From Corbicula japonica (lineage: Eukaryota > Mollusca > Bivalvia > Venerida > Cyrenidae): a DNA stretch of 64,000 bases. Positions 1-11,012 of the stretch are shown here, piece after piece; position 1 is the stretch's first letter; each line of letters opens with the position of its first letter. A program made the translations under genes and the position numbers. The notes below the pieces were generated by a model that searched no databases, was not told the DNA's origin, and saw only the letters and a list, made by a program, of their open reading frames with translations. The stretch spans positions 620,001 through 684,000 of the forward strand of contig JAZAYU010000037.1 of assembly GCA_038501625.1 (NCBI GenBank). The letters run 5' to 3'.

Positions 1-137
1 TGTTCCCTTTTAAATGTATTAGGTTATTTCTGAACAAAAAAAGAACAGTGCAGATCCTGATCATGGATGTATCAGCTGATCTGGATCTACACAGGTTGCA
101 AACTCTTTAAAATGCATATATATGGAGTAAAGAGTGA
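1..137. mobile_element. Palindromic TTAA MITE, right half
   Basis: This is the right arm of the family, cut by the window edge. It keeps the central TTAGGTTATTTCTGA segment, the GTGCAGATCCTGATCA hairpin and a degenerate GGAGTAAAGAG end. Confidence 0.7.
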
Positions 138-2458
138 TAGACCTTCATACATTTCAAACTGACTGTTCAAAAATGTAACATTTATGAAGACTGAATTATA
201 AACCTTTTATGAAATGGCATTACTTAGGAGGAAGGTCAGTGTAAATCCAACACTGATCATGCTACACACACAAGCATTACTGCGGCTTGGCAGCATCTGT
301 TTAAACCCCAAATCCGGAAAAGTCAGACAACTCAAACCAGGCAGCAGTTGCTATCAGAAGCATCTAAAATTTTTCTAATGGTGCCTGTCGAAGATTAGGG
401 TGAATCGACAATTTTTAGGGGTCAGTGAGTTCAAAAACCTGTCGGCCTGGCACTGTCGAAACTCCAGATTGCAGTTGAACAAGGTTTGCATGGTTTGGGC
501 AGTGGCTGTATGATTCTTAAAAAATTTCAATAGGGATCATGCAGGCACCTTACTGGCGCCAACAGAAGCTTGGAAAGGCACCACCTGATGTACAGTTTCC
601 ATCAGGGGATCAGACAGTGCCTATATATAAGCTCCCTTTTTATCAAGCAATAGCCTGGCATGCATGTGCTCAATACCTGTTGCAATAATAAATTCACATA
701 TCCAACACATTCGTACTGTTCGGTCATTGGCTGGTAGCTACAAGCAGTTCAGTGTTGCCACTATATAACTACATGTGCATGACAAACAAAGTTAAAAAGC
801 CTCAGTACTAATTTGATAAGAGATTTTTAAGAAGTATTCAGTTGATGCGTTATTTTGGTATTTCGGCTTTGTGAATTTATTACTCATCGTCATCACTGTC
901 CTGTGGTGTCACAGTGCACACTATGTCTTGTTCTTTAAGTTCATCAGTTAAAGCTGCTTCCTATTGTTTTCTGACAACATTAAGATTGCGCAGCTGACAG
1001 AAATTTCTTCAGTCTTCAGTCTGGTCACTTCTTTATTGATTTGGTTCATTCATTTCTAGCCAAGAATCAATCCATGTGAAAGTGCACAGATGTGCATGCA
1101 GATGACATCACATATAAGCCATATTGGGTTAAAGGGAGACAATGAATTTGCTATTTAAAAAGTTTCACAGGTAGTATTTTATAAAGATTATATCAGACGT
1201 TTTTATCAGCTGGAGTATGTCAGAATTACGTTAGCAGCAAGACAGCGCAGGCATGACATGATTATTACCGGCCAACCAGCGTATCAACTTATCTAGTGTA
1301 AGCATAGAGCAGCTTTAATCGTGAGGATAATTCCGCCAATAGTGGAATTTTAAGACATTTTTCCTTGATTAATTGAAGAACTTTGTATACTATCGGCTTG
1401 ATGGTTAATTTGTTCCTAGGAGGGCTTTGATAGTTTAATTGTGTGTATACTTCTGTTTCCTCAGTGAAGAAAAATGTAAAACAAGAGTTTTTTTCGTGGA
1501 CTTAACGCTTAGAGGTGTGAACTGGATATACTCACTGAAAGTGATAAAACTATTATTGTATTCTGTATTTGGAATACTTAGTGGGGGGTTACAAAAAGAT
1601 AACTTGGATTTTTACTAGGAAAGGTATGAATTTACATTATTGAGATTTTTTTTAAAGTTAAAATAGTGACATTGAAAATTTACTCCAGTGTGCTTTCTTC
1701 TTTACAGCTTTTACATTGTAGGAGCATATTTTGGAGTTATATTTTTCTCAGTAGTTTTAAAGTGCTTCCAAGTAGTTTGTAATGCACTTTAAGTGTGATG
1801 TGTCATAAAGTCCATCTCGTGACGATCAGGTTACTGCAATTAGCTAATAATAAAACATATTAATATCATAATGACATTACTACTCTCCAGTTAAAATGTC
1901 TATTTCCATTGTAATTCATTAGTGCGAATAAAAGTAAATGTCAGTTTGGGATTAAGTTATACGCTGGCAACTAATACCCTTTAATACTCGGCAGTATTGC
2001 CTTTTATTATCGATCACAGAACTTCCAGAGATTTGCATGGGCAAATACTTTTCTTTTGCTTCTTTTGATTGACGATAAATTCGGATAAATTCGATCTTGC
2101 GTATAGAAGATGATTAAGTTCCGAGCACATAGATATATCTTGTATTGAGGGAGATCAATCTGCTTGTATTGTTACAGCGTTTGTACAAATCTAATTAAAT
2201 AGACAACCTGACGTGCCTTTCTGCTCCTTGGATATAACAGGATGAAATGAAAACTTCGATGTATTATTAAATGTATGCAGTGAGACGAGCGAGATCAATA
2301 TTCTTGTTAAACGATGAAACAGAATCTTTACTCATTTAGCTTGTAAAAGATCAGCCCAAGTGATATTGGTTATATTGAAACTGTTGTGAATACAAAGTGA
2401 CTGATAGATTTTCCAATGTCCTAATTGGCTTTTTGTGATGGAATAAGTTTCATATAAG
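1..2458. other. 5' flank and possible 5' UTR of the host gene
   Basis: No coding region is supported here. The first 137 bases are the right half of a palindromic MITE. Bases 138-2400 are AT-rich with no recognisable gene or RNA. Just before the proposed start codon at 2459 there are two minimal upstream ORFs, ATG-TCC-TAA (2416-2424) and ATG-GAA-TAA (2438-2446). The second is in frame with the main ATG, so 2459 is the first usable in-frame Met. I see no convincing TATA box or CpG-rich promoter. Confidence 0.4.
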
Positions 2459-2953
2459 ATGGCGGAAAAGGAAGAAAACATGGAGTTAAGCGATTCTGGG
2501 ATGAACGTTGACAGTTTACCTGAAACTGTGAAGCTTAATGATGTTAAAGGTGACTCGGATAATAATACTTTACTTTTGGGTGAAAGTGCAGAAGACAAAA
2601 TTTACAAAGTCATTGTAAACAATAAAGAGTCTGTAGAGAAGGTGAAGGAGAATTCAGGTAATATGCTGGATACTGTACCGAAACACAAAACAAAAGAATT
2701 AGAATTAAAGAAAGATCCTTTGAAAGGTAAACTGACAAAGAATCATAAAACAGTAAATTCCGGTAACATTGATGAAACATCAGACCAGATTTATCAGGTG
2801 GATAAAACAAGTGTGGAAGCCAGAAATGGAGGAGCTGCTGAGTTTCCTTCTGTTAACATTTTGACCAAAGATCAGCCAAACAGTGAAAAGGAACAAACAA
2901 TCAGTGGTAGGAAAGAACTAATGTCATCATTGAAGGACACCGTTTGGCAAAAG
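2459..2953 (+). CDS. Host gene, candidate first coding exon (unidentified protein)
   Basis: The ATG lies in a strong Kozak context (A at -3, G at +4) and has an in-frame TAA five codons upstream. The frame stays open for 165 codons up to a phase-0 donor, AAG|GTTGGT; the ORF runs only four more codons into the intron. The product is hydrophilic, rich in Lys, Glu, Asn and Ser, with no signal peptide, membrane segment or fold I recognise; it looks like a disordered N-terminus. It would splice in frame to the exon at 24470. I do not recognise the family. The alternative is a chance ORF, but its length in AT-rich DNA and its composition argue for a real exon. Confidence 0.6.
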
Positions 2954-3097
2954 GTTGGTATACACTGACAAGATGGGAATGTGTCTGATGAGCTAAAACC
3001 TTAACTGTTGGGTTTGGGTAACAGACTAACTTGTCTTTGAATTTGAAGACTATTCATTGTTTATAGGTCAAAATTGAGAAATTTTAGGAAATTTTGA

Positions 3098-3333
3098 CCT
3101 TTCCTTCATATATATGCCTTTAAACATGTGTGTGACCAGTGTAAATCCAGATCAGATGGCACATCCCTGCTGTCTGATCAGGATGTACACTGTTTTCTTT
3201 TTTTGGTCAGGAATAACCTAGGTAATCAAAAAGCGAACAGTGCATTTCCTGATCAGATGGAATGGATGTGCTAGCTGATCTGGATCTACACTGTTTGCCC
3301 ATGCAGGAAAAGTGTATCTATGGTGTAAAGGGC
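3098..3333. mobile_element. Palindromic TTAA MITE, nearly full length
   Basis: Both arms and the central loop are present. The ends are CCTTTCCTTC and TAAAGGG, with degenerate flanks (TGA, CTAA). The left hairpin is GTGTAAATCCAGATCAGATGG and the right hairpin ends GATCTGGATCTACACTGTTT, so the whole reads as an inverted repeat. Confidence 0.75.
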
Positions 3334-4199
3334 TAATATTATATAGCTAACTGTGGACATTGTGATGAGACTGTGTGGATGTGCCTGCTGATCTTGGTGA
3401 CATGATCCCACTCTTTGGATGTGCAGGCTGATTTCGGTGTACACTGGTCACATGATTAAATCACATGATCAGCATGTGTACGGTTAATTGATGTGAACCT
3501 GCGCACTATTAATTTGTGTCTGTCACATTTTTTTCCAAGATGTCTACATTAAGGGACTTCAGTTCATATAAATTTTTGTATTATTCTGACATTTCATCTA
3601 TTTATTACCTGAATGTGACCCTATTTGTTAAATTATAAACTCCACGGGGACTTCATGCTCCACGATTTGATGAAAGGTGGTGCTTTATGAGAGATAAAAA
3701 CTCAGCTAAAAGACATTGCTTCTCCCAGAGGGTGAAGATTTAATGAAGAAATGGTAGAAGGCATGGCAAAATATCCCCCAGGAGAGAACTGCTAAAAGCA
3801 TTGGAGTAATAATAGAATACATTAAAGAAATGTTGTCTTTCTCAGAGCTTGTCTGTGTAGACAGTGTTCTGTCAATGCTGCAGGCTAACGGAATTCTGAT
3901 AACAAATTGCAAGTGGTAACCTACAAATGTCATACAGCCTGAACCTCTTCTGTAAGAGCCAGTTCATTTATGTTAAGTGCTGAATTAATGTGATGGAAGG
4001 GGCCAGTATAATCATTGTACCTACAGAAACTATGAACAGAAAGTATTTATTTAATAGCAAACATTGTAGACCCTCACATACCATGCATTTGCGCAGTCTG
4101 ATCTGGTTCTACATTGGTCACCAACGTGTCAAATTTTGTGCTTCAAAGGAGGACAAGGTAAACAATACATATAGCATGATGGTTGCTAGAACAAACAAA

Positions 4200-5205
4200 A
4201 GACAAGTCTAACAATACATTAAATATGACATTTGCTGGAATGAAGAATACATAAAGTATGACATTTGCTGGAATGAAGAGAACAAGTTTAACAAAACATT
4301 AAGTATGACATTTGCTGGAATGAAGAGAACAAGTTATACAATACATAAAGTATGACATTTGCTGGAATGAGTAAACAAGTCATACAATGCAAAAAGTATG
4401 ACATTTGCTGGAATGAAGAATACATAAAGTATGACATTTCCTGTAATGAAGAGAACAAGTCATACAATACATAAAGTATGACATTTGCTGGAATGAAGAA
4501 TACATAAAGTATGACATTTGCTGGAATGAAGAGAACAAGACATACAATACATACAGTATGACATTTGCTGGAATGAAGAGAACAAGTCATACAATACATA
4601 AAGTATGACATTTGCTGGAATGAAGAGAACAAGTCACACAAAACATGAAGTATGACATTTGCTGGAATGATGAGAACAAGTCATACAATACATAAAGTAT
4701 GACATTTGCTGGAATAAAGAGAACAAGTCATACAATACATAAAGTATGACATTTGCTGGAATGAAGAGAACAAGTCATACAATACATAAAGTATGACATT
4801 TGCTGGAATGAAGAGAACAAGTCATACCATACATAAAGTATGACATTTGCTGGAATGAAGAGAACAAGTCATACCATACATAAAGTATGACATTTGCTGA
4901 AGTCATACCATTCATAAAGTATGACATTTGCTGAAGTCATACCATTTATAAAGTATGACATTTGCTGGAATGAAGAGAACAACTTGAACAATACATGAAG
5001 CATCACATTTGCTGAAGTCATACAATACATAGAGTATGACATTTGCCGGAATGAAGAGAACAAATCTAACAATACATGAAGCATGACATTTGCTGAAGTC
5101 ATACAATACATAGAGTATGACATTTGCTGGAATGAAGAGAACAAATCTAACAATACATAAAGCATGACATATGTTGGAATGAAGAGAACAAATAATACAT
5201 TAAGA
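4200..5205. repeat. Minisatellite with 46/47-bp and 33-bp units
   Basis: About 23 tandem units each start AAGTATGACATTTGCTG. Long units (46-47 bp) carry GGAATGAAGAGAACAAGTCATACAATACAT. Short units (33 bp) lack an internal block of about 13-14 bases, and two deletion types are seen (GAAGAATACATA and GAAGTCATACCATTCAT). The mixed unit lengths and scattered substitutions suggest repeated unequal exchange. The minus-strand ORFs over this array are by-products of the repeat. Confidence 0.9.
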
Positions 5206-5341
5206 GTGATACAAGGATGAATGAAGAGCAAAGTCTAACAAAATTCATCGAATTCTGTTACCACAACTGGGTATTTTCATGATTGGCTAATTATGGTTGA
5301 AGTGACAGATGGAGTCAAGAAGGACTTGTTTGTTGCCTAAG

Positions 5342-6241
5342 CAGGGCTTTTTCAGGGGTTTTTGGGAAAAAGGCCCCTGCCCAAATTGGGAATTTTTGAC
5401 GCGGTAAATAGTCAGATTTGGGAAAAAAGTATCAACAAATCAAAGCAAATTGGGAAATTTCAACATTCATTTATCTGCACTATAGCTTGATTTGCCTTGC
5501 TTTAGTGTCCCTGGAAATGTTACAAATCTCTTCCAGGGTTTGTTCTGACAGCTTTACAGATGTATCACTTATACAGTAGAATGGCTATCATCTGATCCTT
5601 AGAAACTTGGCAAGTTTCAACTGAGTGGGAAAGAACTTTTGAAACATTTGATGTTTTGTTCCACAGAGAGTTTAGTTTTGGTTTACCCTTGGCATCTTTT
5701 TTCGTGGCCTTTTTGCATAGTTTTTACTATTATACGACATTTTTAAATTTTCGTCACTAGTTTTCGCGGGTCAGTATAAAAGCCGGTACTGCACATACCA
5801 TTTTTGATTCATCCTTTCTGTTTTGTACGCAGTCGAACGATTATCGCGAAAAAAACATTTGTTAACGAAATAAAAATATAATTTCTGTTAATATTCAAAC
5901 CATAATTTGACCATAATATAAGTTATCCTGAATCATGGGCGCCGCGCTCCATCTTCAACTTGCGTTACGGTAATTACCGGTTTTTACACCAGTACATTAC
6001 ATACATTTTTCACGGAAAGAAGTTTTCACAGATCGCTGATAAACAAACGATCTGCGCTTGAAAAGTCTCGATATTATAGTTTCTCGTTTATCGTTTTTTA
6101 AGGCAAATGCGTTTCGGTTCAAAAGGGGAATAAATTTACGAGATTGGGAATTTTTTTATTGAAATTGGGAAAAATGGTCCCTATTTTGCATTGGGAACGG
6201 GGCCGAATATCGGCCCCGTGAGATAGGCTGAAAAAGCTCTG
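5342..6241. mobile_element. hAT-like non-autonomous element (about 0.9 kb)
   Basis: The ends form a 14-bp inverted repeat, CAGGGCTTTTTCAG on the left and CTGAAAAAGCTCTG on the right (one mismatch), the form typical of hAT TIRs (CAG.G.TTTT). The interior has no ORF of note; TTGGGAA motifs recur next to both ends. I could not see a clean 8-bp target duplication, so the superfamily call rests on the TIR alone. Confidence 0.6.
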
Positions 6242-7504
6242 CTGAGACTAAAAATGATTTGTGTGTATGACTTAGTTCTGGGATTAGCTCATGATAAAGC
6301 CTCGTGGGTCTTACATGAATAATAAAGGGAAGACTAGGTTGTAGTCTTTAATAGACCTGCTGACCTGTGTGGAGCCCGTGCTGCATATCATTACCATTAA
6401 CTGATTTGCAGGAATTTGTGAGATAAGTTAGCAAAGGTTTCACACTCACAATAAATCTAAACAAACTTTGGGTTACTTTTTTGCTACAATTTTTTTGATA
6501 GATCTTCTAAAATAATCCTTGATGATGATAAACCTTTCATAAAACACTCATTACTCATATGGTACTGATATTCTGAAAGCCTATATTTTATTCAATTATT
6601 ACATTGAAGAGCACATTCATATGTTGGTATGCACAATAAACCAGAGTCTATCAGAAGAAACAGTTCAGGGGATTACTGCTGGATTATTGGCAGATTGGCA
6701 ACGGATTAGCCTCATTTGACAACAAGATTTTTCAGATTTTATAGCTTTCCAACATAATCCTGTAGCTTGTACATAGGGCATCTAAATTATAGACAGGGAT
6801 TATTTTCATTTGCTTGTGAGTTATGTGGTTTGATAAATTGCACTCATCATTGGTAAATTATCCTTTTAAGTAAATCGTACACTGCCAAAACCGTTTATCT
6901 GGAGTGTAATTTTATTTGTAGTTGCGATTGCCTTCAATTGTCCAATATTTCATTGCAGTGGAGGTGATAAAATGCCGATATTTAAGTGCTGTGTTTTAGC
7001 TACTTGTGAATGTCATAACACTGTCCCGAGTTTATTTCCCCGACTTGACGAATTCCTTAGACACAGAGTATTGTAGATTGATTTTCTGTACGTCCTGTTA
7101 TTGACAGGAATTAGCGGTGTTAGTTGTTAGGTTTGGCTCAAGTACAACCTCTTCACAAAATCTCTAGTTTTCTAGTGCAATATTTATAGACCAACCAAAG
7201 GAATAGAAAAGGGGGAAAGGCTAGCTTACTGAACTAGGATAGAACTGAGACAAAATGTGAGGTGGTGACAGGAAGTGAAGTTAAATATTATGTAAAAGGC
7301 ATTAAATCTGATGTTCTATTAAACTGGAATATAGTAGCTGAGTGATTTAGTATGGATAAATATTCTAGTTGTAAGTTATGCTACTGTTACAGTTTGTAAT
7401 TGTGTTTAAATGGTTTATGACACTGGTCACACATGCAATTAATGGAGTAAATGGTTAAAAGAAAATTGCCACATTTCAAGCATAGTAATAATAAAAATGC
7501 CCTG

Positions 7505-7818
7505 CAGGGCTTTTCATCCTTATATAGCAGAGGACTATATTAGGCTGCTTCCCAATCCAAAAATATAGTATTTTTTCCCAACTGTGGCAGAGACTCTTCC
7601 CAAAATGCTAGATTAGTTGTCCAAAAATAGATCAAAATCCTCTGAGGGGAGTGAAAATTGAAGTCTGAAAAATAGGGTGCTTTAAAAATTTAATTTAAGT
7701 TGAAAATACTTATTACTATTCAAATTTACAATCTAATACCCATCTGTCAGTGAATGTTGTTTTCCCAAAATTAACAATTATTACACATTAATTTCCCATT
7801 TTCTGATGGAAAGCCCTG
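7505..7818. mobile_element. Short hAT-like MITE (314 bp)
   Basis: The left end CAGGGCTTTTCATC and right end GATGGAAAGCCCTG are inverted repeats with one mismatch. The terminal CAGGGCTTTT matches the element at 5342, and TTCCCAA motifs inside mirror the TTGGGAA motifs there, so the two are probably related families in opposite orientation. No clear 8-bp duplication is visible. Confidence 0.6.
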
Positions 7819-8419
7819 CATTGGCAACTAAAACTTTAGGCGTCAATTGTAAAGCAATAATTTTCTGAGAGATATAACGAGTCTGTCATGTACTTTGAAT
7901 TAATACACATTGGTTATTATTTGGCACCAAAAATGTTTGTCCTGATGAACACACCCAAACGTGAACCCATGGTCTAAATGCTCACATTTGGAATGTTATG
8001 TGCATGTAACCAACGTGAAAAAAAAATAGTGGAAATAAAAATATTCCACTTTGAAAATAGTTTGAAAACATTGAAATATCACTTTTATTTCACCGAGAAA
8101 ATTCTATAATTAACTGGAAAGCATAAACAAATGGCAGCTTCTCAAGTTTATTCGTACACTCAATACATTTTACAATGTACACATGAGTACAAAAAACAAT
8201 AATACAGATACATGAACGAGGCTCTGTTACAACATACAACAAATGCGGGAAGAGTAGTCCAAATACTTTGGACTTCATGCTTGCCATTTTTATATTTTGT
8301 CCTTTACTATCAAGCATGTACATAACAAGAAAATGAAAAAATGATAAATAAGTTATGTCAGGTCTCATTTATAGGACTACGGGAAGAGCTGCCCATAGCA
8401 CTTTTATGGTTAGCACTAT

Positions 8420-8489
8420 TTAACCCTTTCCTGTATGGATGCCGTCTGATCAGGATCTGCACTGGTCGCATTTTGGTCATAAATAAGAT
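8420..8489. mobile_element. Left part of a palindromic MITE split by the 5.49-kb transposon
   Basis: It begins TTAACCCTTTCCTGTAT and reads through the GTGCCGTCTGATCAGG-type arm into the central GGTCATAAATAAGAT, where the transposon starts. The right part resumes at 13980. The left arm has lost part of its outer hairpin strand. Confidence 0.8.
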
Positions 8490-8503
8490 TAGCAACCCCA
8501 GAT

Positions 8504-9184
8504 GATTTTTTCAAAATATAATGAGAAATATGAATTTAGGTTTAAATTAAAGAGCTTGAAGAGAGCTTTATAACACACTTTAAATTTTTAAAATATCTCA
8601 TCTACAACCAAAGTTAAAGGATTTTGAAGTTGTAAAATTTCGGCAACTTTTATGAAGTTTCTCCTATGTAAAACTGCCATTCGCGACAGTCGACCGACAG
8701 AACCGCTTTAAAAGTTTTTTACCATAACAGTCACATAACTTTTTTATTTCTCTACCTATCTTAATGAAATTTGGTACACCTATGTAATTTTTCCTGCTCT
8801 TTCCAATGCTTTAATCAGTTTTGATGTATCATTAGGCAGTAAGGCAATAACTTTATAAAACTGAGGGAAAAAAATTGTGAAAAAAGGATGAAAGTGACAG
8901 TTGGTTTTATACTGCTTATTGTTTTCATGTTAAGTACTATATTAGGTTTCAAATAATAATACAACAGTTACTGAGCAAATAAATATATATAATTCATTAA
9001 AGTTGAATACTTGATATTTAACAAACAATAACATTGCATTATTTGTTTAACAAAATGCACATATCAGAAATAGAACATAGCATCAAAATTCTTAAACATT
9101 TCTATCACATTTGTTTTCATGTGTGTTCTTTTGAAAAACTTATCACAAATTTTCAGGAATTTTAATGACAATTGTTATGTTCTC
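8504..9184 (-). other. 3' non-coding part of the transposon
   Basis: There is no ORF of note in this AT-rich stretch. A minus-strand AATAAA lies at 8743-8748, about 440 bases past the ORF3 stop, and could be a polyadenylation signal; the evidence for that is weak. Confidence 0.4.
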
Positions 9185-9592
9185 TCAAAAGTAATTTTCT
9201 TTGTATGTTTGATACAGCTTGTCAATTGTTTCAAACTCTTTAAAAAACCACTGACGCCCTGAATTATAACATTCCGGCAAGAGTCCCTTTTTTAACACAA
9301 ATTGTCTCTCAATTTCTTGTACATCTTTTCTTGCTGGCCACATGAATGTACCTGCTTTCCTGCAAGGAGCCATAAAATTGACTGTCGCTTTTGAGTCAGA
9401 AATTATGTTGGTAACACATCCTGGGTACCAGGCATCTTGATAAGCAACAATCACGTATTCATTTTCCTTAAATTTGTCGTCGTAGTTAGGTAGTAGTTTC
9501 TCAAGTGGTGCCTTTATTTCGTAGTCTTCCTCATCTTCATATTCTTCTCTGTCATCTGCTTTCACTTTTTTCTTAGGTTTTTCATTATTCAT
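9185..9592 (-). CDS. Transposon ORF3, Tudor-like small protein
   Basis: The first ATG in the frame is at 9592 (135 codons); the frame is open a little further upstream, past a GTG at 9616 that overlaps the ORF2 stop. The N-terminus is basic (KPKKKVK), followed by an acidic stretch (EEYEDEEDYE). A compact domain then holds YVIVAYQDAWYPGCV, an FM.PC...GTFMWP core and a C-terminal FVLKKGLLPE. The V.A.Y...WYPG.V pattern is typical of Tudor/SH3-like barrels. From memory, similar segments form the C-terminus of related transposon proteins, so ORF3 may be a split-off domain or a second frameshift product (its frame is again +1 to ORF2). A chromatin- or protein-binding role is inference. Confidence 0.65.
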   Translation of the reverse strand: MNNEKPKKKVKADDREEYEDEEDYEIKAPLEKLLPNYDDKFKENEYVIVAYQDAWYPGCVTNIISDSKATVNFMAPCRKAGTFMWPARKDVQEIERQFVLKKGLLPECYNSGRQWFFKEFETIDKLYQTYKENYF

Positions 9593-9605
9593 TGCTATGT
9601 AAATT

Positions 9606-11012
9606 TCATTGTTCACTTCTTTCTCCTCTGTCCGATGTCTTTCTCATCTGGCGACCTCCTGTTCGAGCACTTTTCATAATCTCCGACTGCTCCTTTTCTG
9701 GCATATTTTCCAACCACTGGAAAAGTTTAAGGCGGTTTCTTTTCATCAATTGAACCGAAGTGTGGTGGTGAAAAGAAGCATTTGGGCGTCTCCTTTGACT
9801 GCTGTCCAAGTCACCAAAATGGTGTTCGCAACCTAGATTGGTGACTTGAGCATAGGACGTTCGTTGTAGCTCTTCTTTCGTGGGAGTTTTGCTGAATTTT
9901 CCGCCTTCCAAAAAGTCAACTAGCTGCTTCTCAACTGTTCGAAGCATTGATGCGGACATACTTTTTAAAAGCACAAGCAATAAATCTGTTACTTTCAGGT
10001 TGTTTAGCATATTTTCAAACTTGTCTAGATGTGGCACATTGAACTCTTTATCATCTTTGTTAATCCACTGGGATTCATTATTCAAAAGAATTTCAGGGTG
10101 GGCTACACTTTCTTTTAAGTAGGCATTTAGTTTTCTTATAGTTGGGGACAGTTCTAAATAGCTTAATGTTCCCGATGTTACGAGCCACCAGTAAGGTCCA
10201 GTTACTTGAACGTACATTATCGATAAGGCCTGAAGCATTACCTGAACATTTTCACTTTGCAGGTCTGCTTTCACCGCTTTCAGTTTCAGGTTTGGATTGG
10301 CCACGGTTTCAATAACGTTCAAAAAGTCAGTACGGTGCAACAAAATTTCAGCTGACGTTTGAAATAAAGCATTGAAACGGTTATCTCTATAGTTTCCAAT
10401 TAATGAACGAATGCCTTTTGATGCACAGTGGGCCTCCCATCTGTCACGCAGACCTAAATGATCTCCAGCTGGTCCAAATGTATCCGCAGCTGTCTTGGCA
10501 ACTCTCTCCATCACTGATTGTTTCTTCGACCACATTTTGAACACAGGGAGGCTATCTCGTCCAATAGGGCCTTCCTTTGCAACAAGTTCTTTCTCTACTT
10601 TCTTTATATCGTCGCAGACATATCTATGGAAGCCCAACAAGACATGTGCCATGCAATGAAAGTTCAAAACTGTTGCACGTTGTGTTTCACTTTCACATTT
10701 ACTTAGCACATCATTCCGCCAATCGGATAGAAGCTTGTCTGCAAGTTTTTTGTTGCTTGCCCGATCGCTCATGGTGAATGCTAATTTCTCTAGCGATTCT
10801 CGTATAAATTCTTCATTTGGTTTATTTGATTCAGGCACGTCATTGATTTCAGAGTGTATTTGTGCAAGTTCATTGAAGTGATTTTTGGTAACATCTGTTA
10901 TGACTTGCGCAGTTTCCCGTGAAACTTTAGTAAACCCAAGACCTAAGTATTTCACCGGTATCCAGTGTAACAGCTGTGTCAACAATCTTTTCTTTCCGTC
11001 TCGTTGTTCCAT
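9606..11012 (-). CDS. Transposon ORF2, C-terminal half of DDE-type transposase
   Basis: The open frame extends upstream to 11045 but has no ATG there (the first codon is TTG); the first ATG is at 11012. Similarity to the family starts only at the Gly codon at 10943, directly after the overlap with ORF1, so the real protein probably enters this frame by +1 shift rather than by its own start. Visible motifs are TMSDRAS (second acidic residue), FHCMAHVLLG (CxxH motif) and CEHHFGDLD followed by RRRPNASF and WLENMPE (last catalytic Glu region). It ends at TGA 9606-9608, overlapping the open frame of ORF3. From 10943 it adds 445 codons to ORF1. Confidence 0.8.
   Translation of the reverse strand: MEQRDGKKRLLTQLLHWIPVKYLGLGFTKVSRETAQVITDVTKNHFNELAQIHSEINDVPESNKPNEEFIRESLEKLAFTMSDRASNKKLADKLLSDWRNDVLSKCESETQRATVLNFHCMAHVLLGFHRYVCDDIKKVEKELVAKEGPIGRDSLPVFKMWSKKQSVMERVAKTAADTFGPAGDHLGLRDRWEAHCASKGIRSLIGNYRDNRFNALFQTSAEILLHRTDFLNVIETVANPNLKLKAVKADLQSENVQVMLQALSIMYVQVTGPYWWLVTSGTLSYLELSPTIRKLNAYLKESVAHPEILLNNESQWINKDDKEFNVPHLDKFENMLNNLKVTDLLLVLLKSMSASMLRTVEKQLVDFLEGGKFSKTPTKEELQRTSYAQVTNLGCEHHFGDLDSSQRRRPNASFHHHTSVQLMKRNRLKLFQWLENMPEKEQSEIMKSARTGGRQMRKTSDRGERSEQ

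Noticed and set aside
4200..5205. CRISPR array
   Set aside because: Repeats are directly tandem without unique spacers, in an animal genome; the same holds for 23087-23578 and 46453-47219.
5334..6249. 8-bp target duplication for the hAT-like element
   Set aside because: Flanks TGCCTAAG and CTGAGACT do not match, so I did not claim a duplication.
8090..8368. 92-codon minus-strand ORF
   Set aside because: No homology I recognise, no splice or codon signal; looks like chance.
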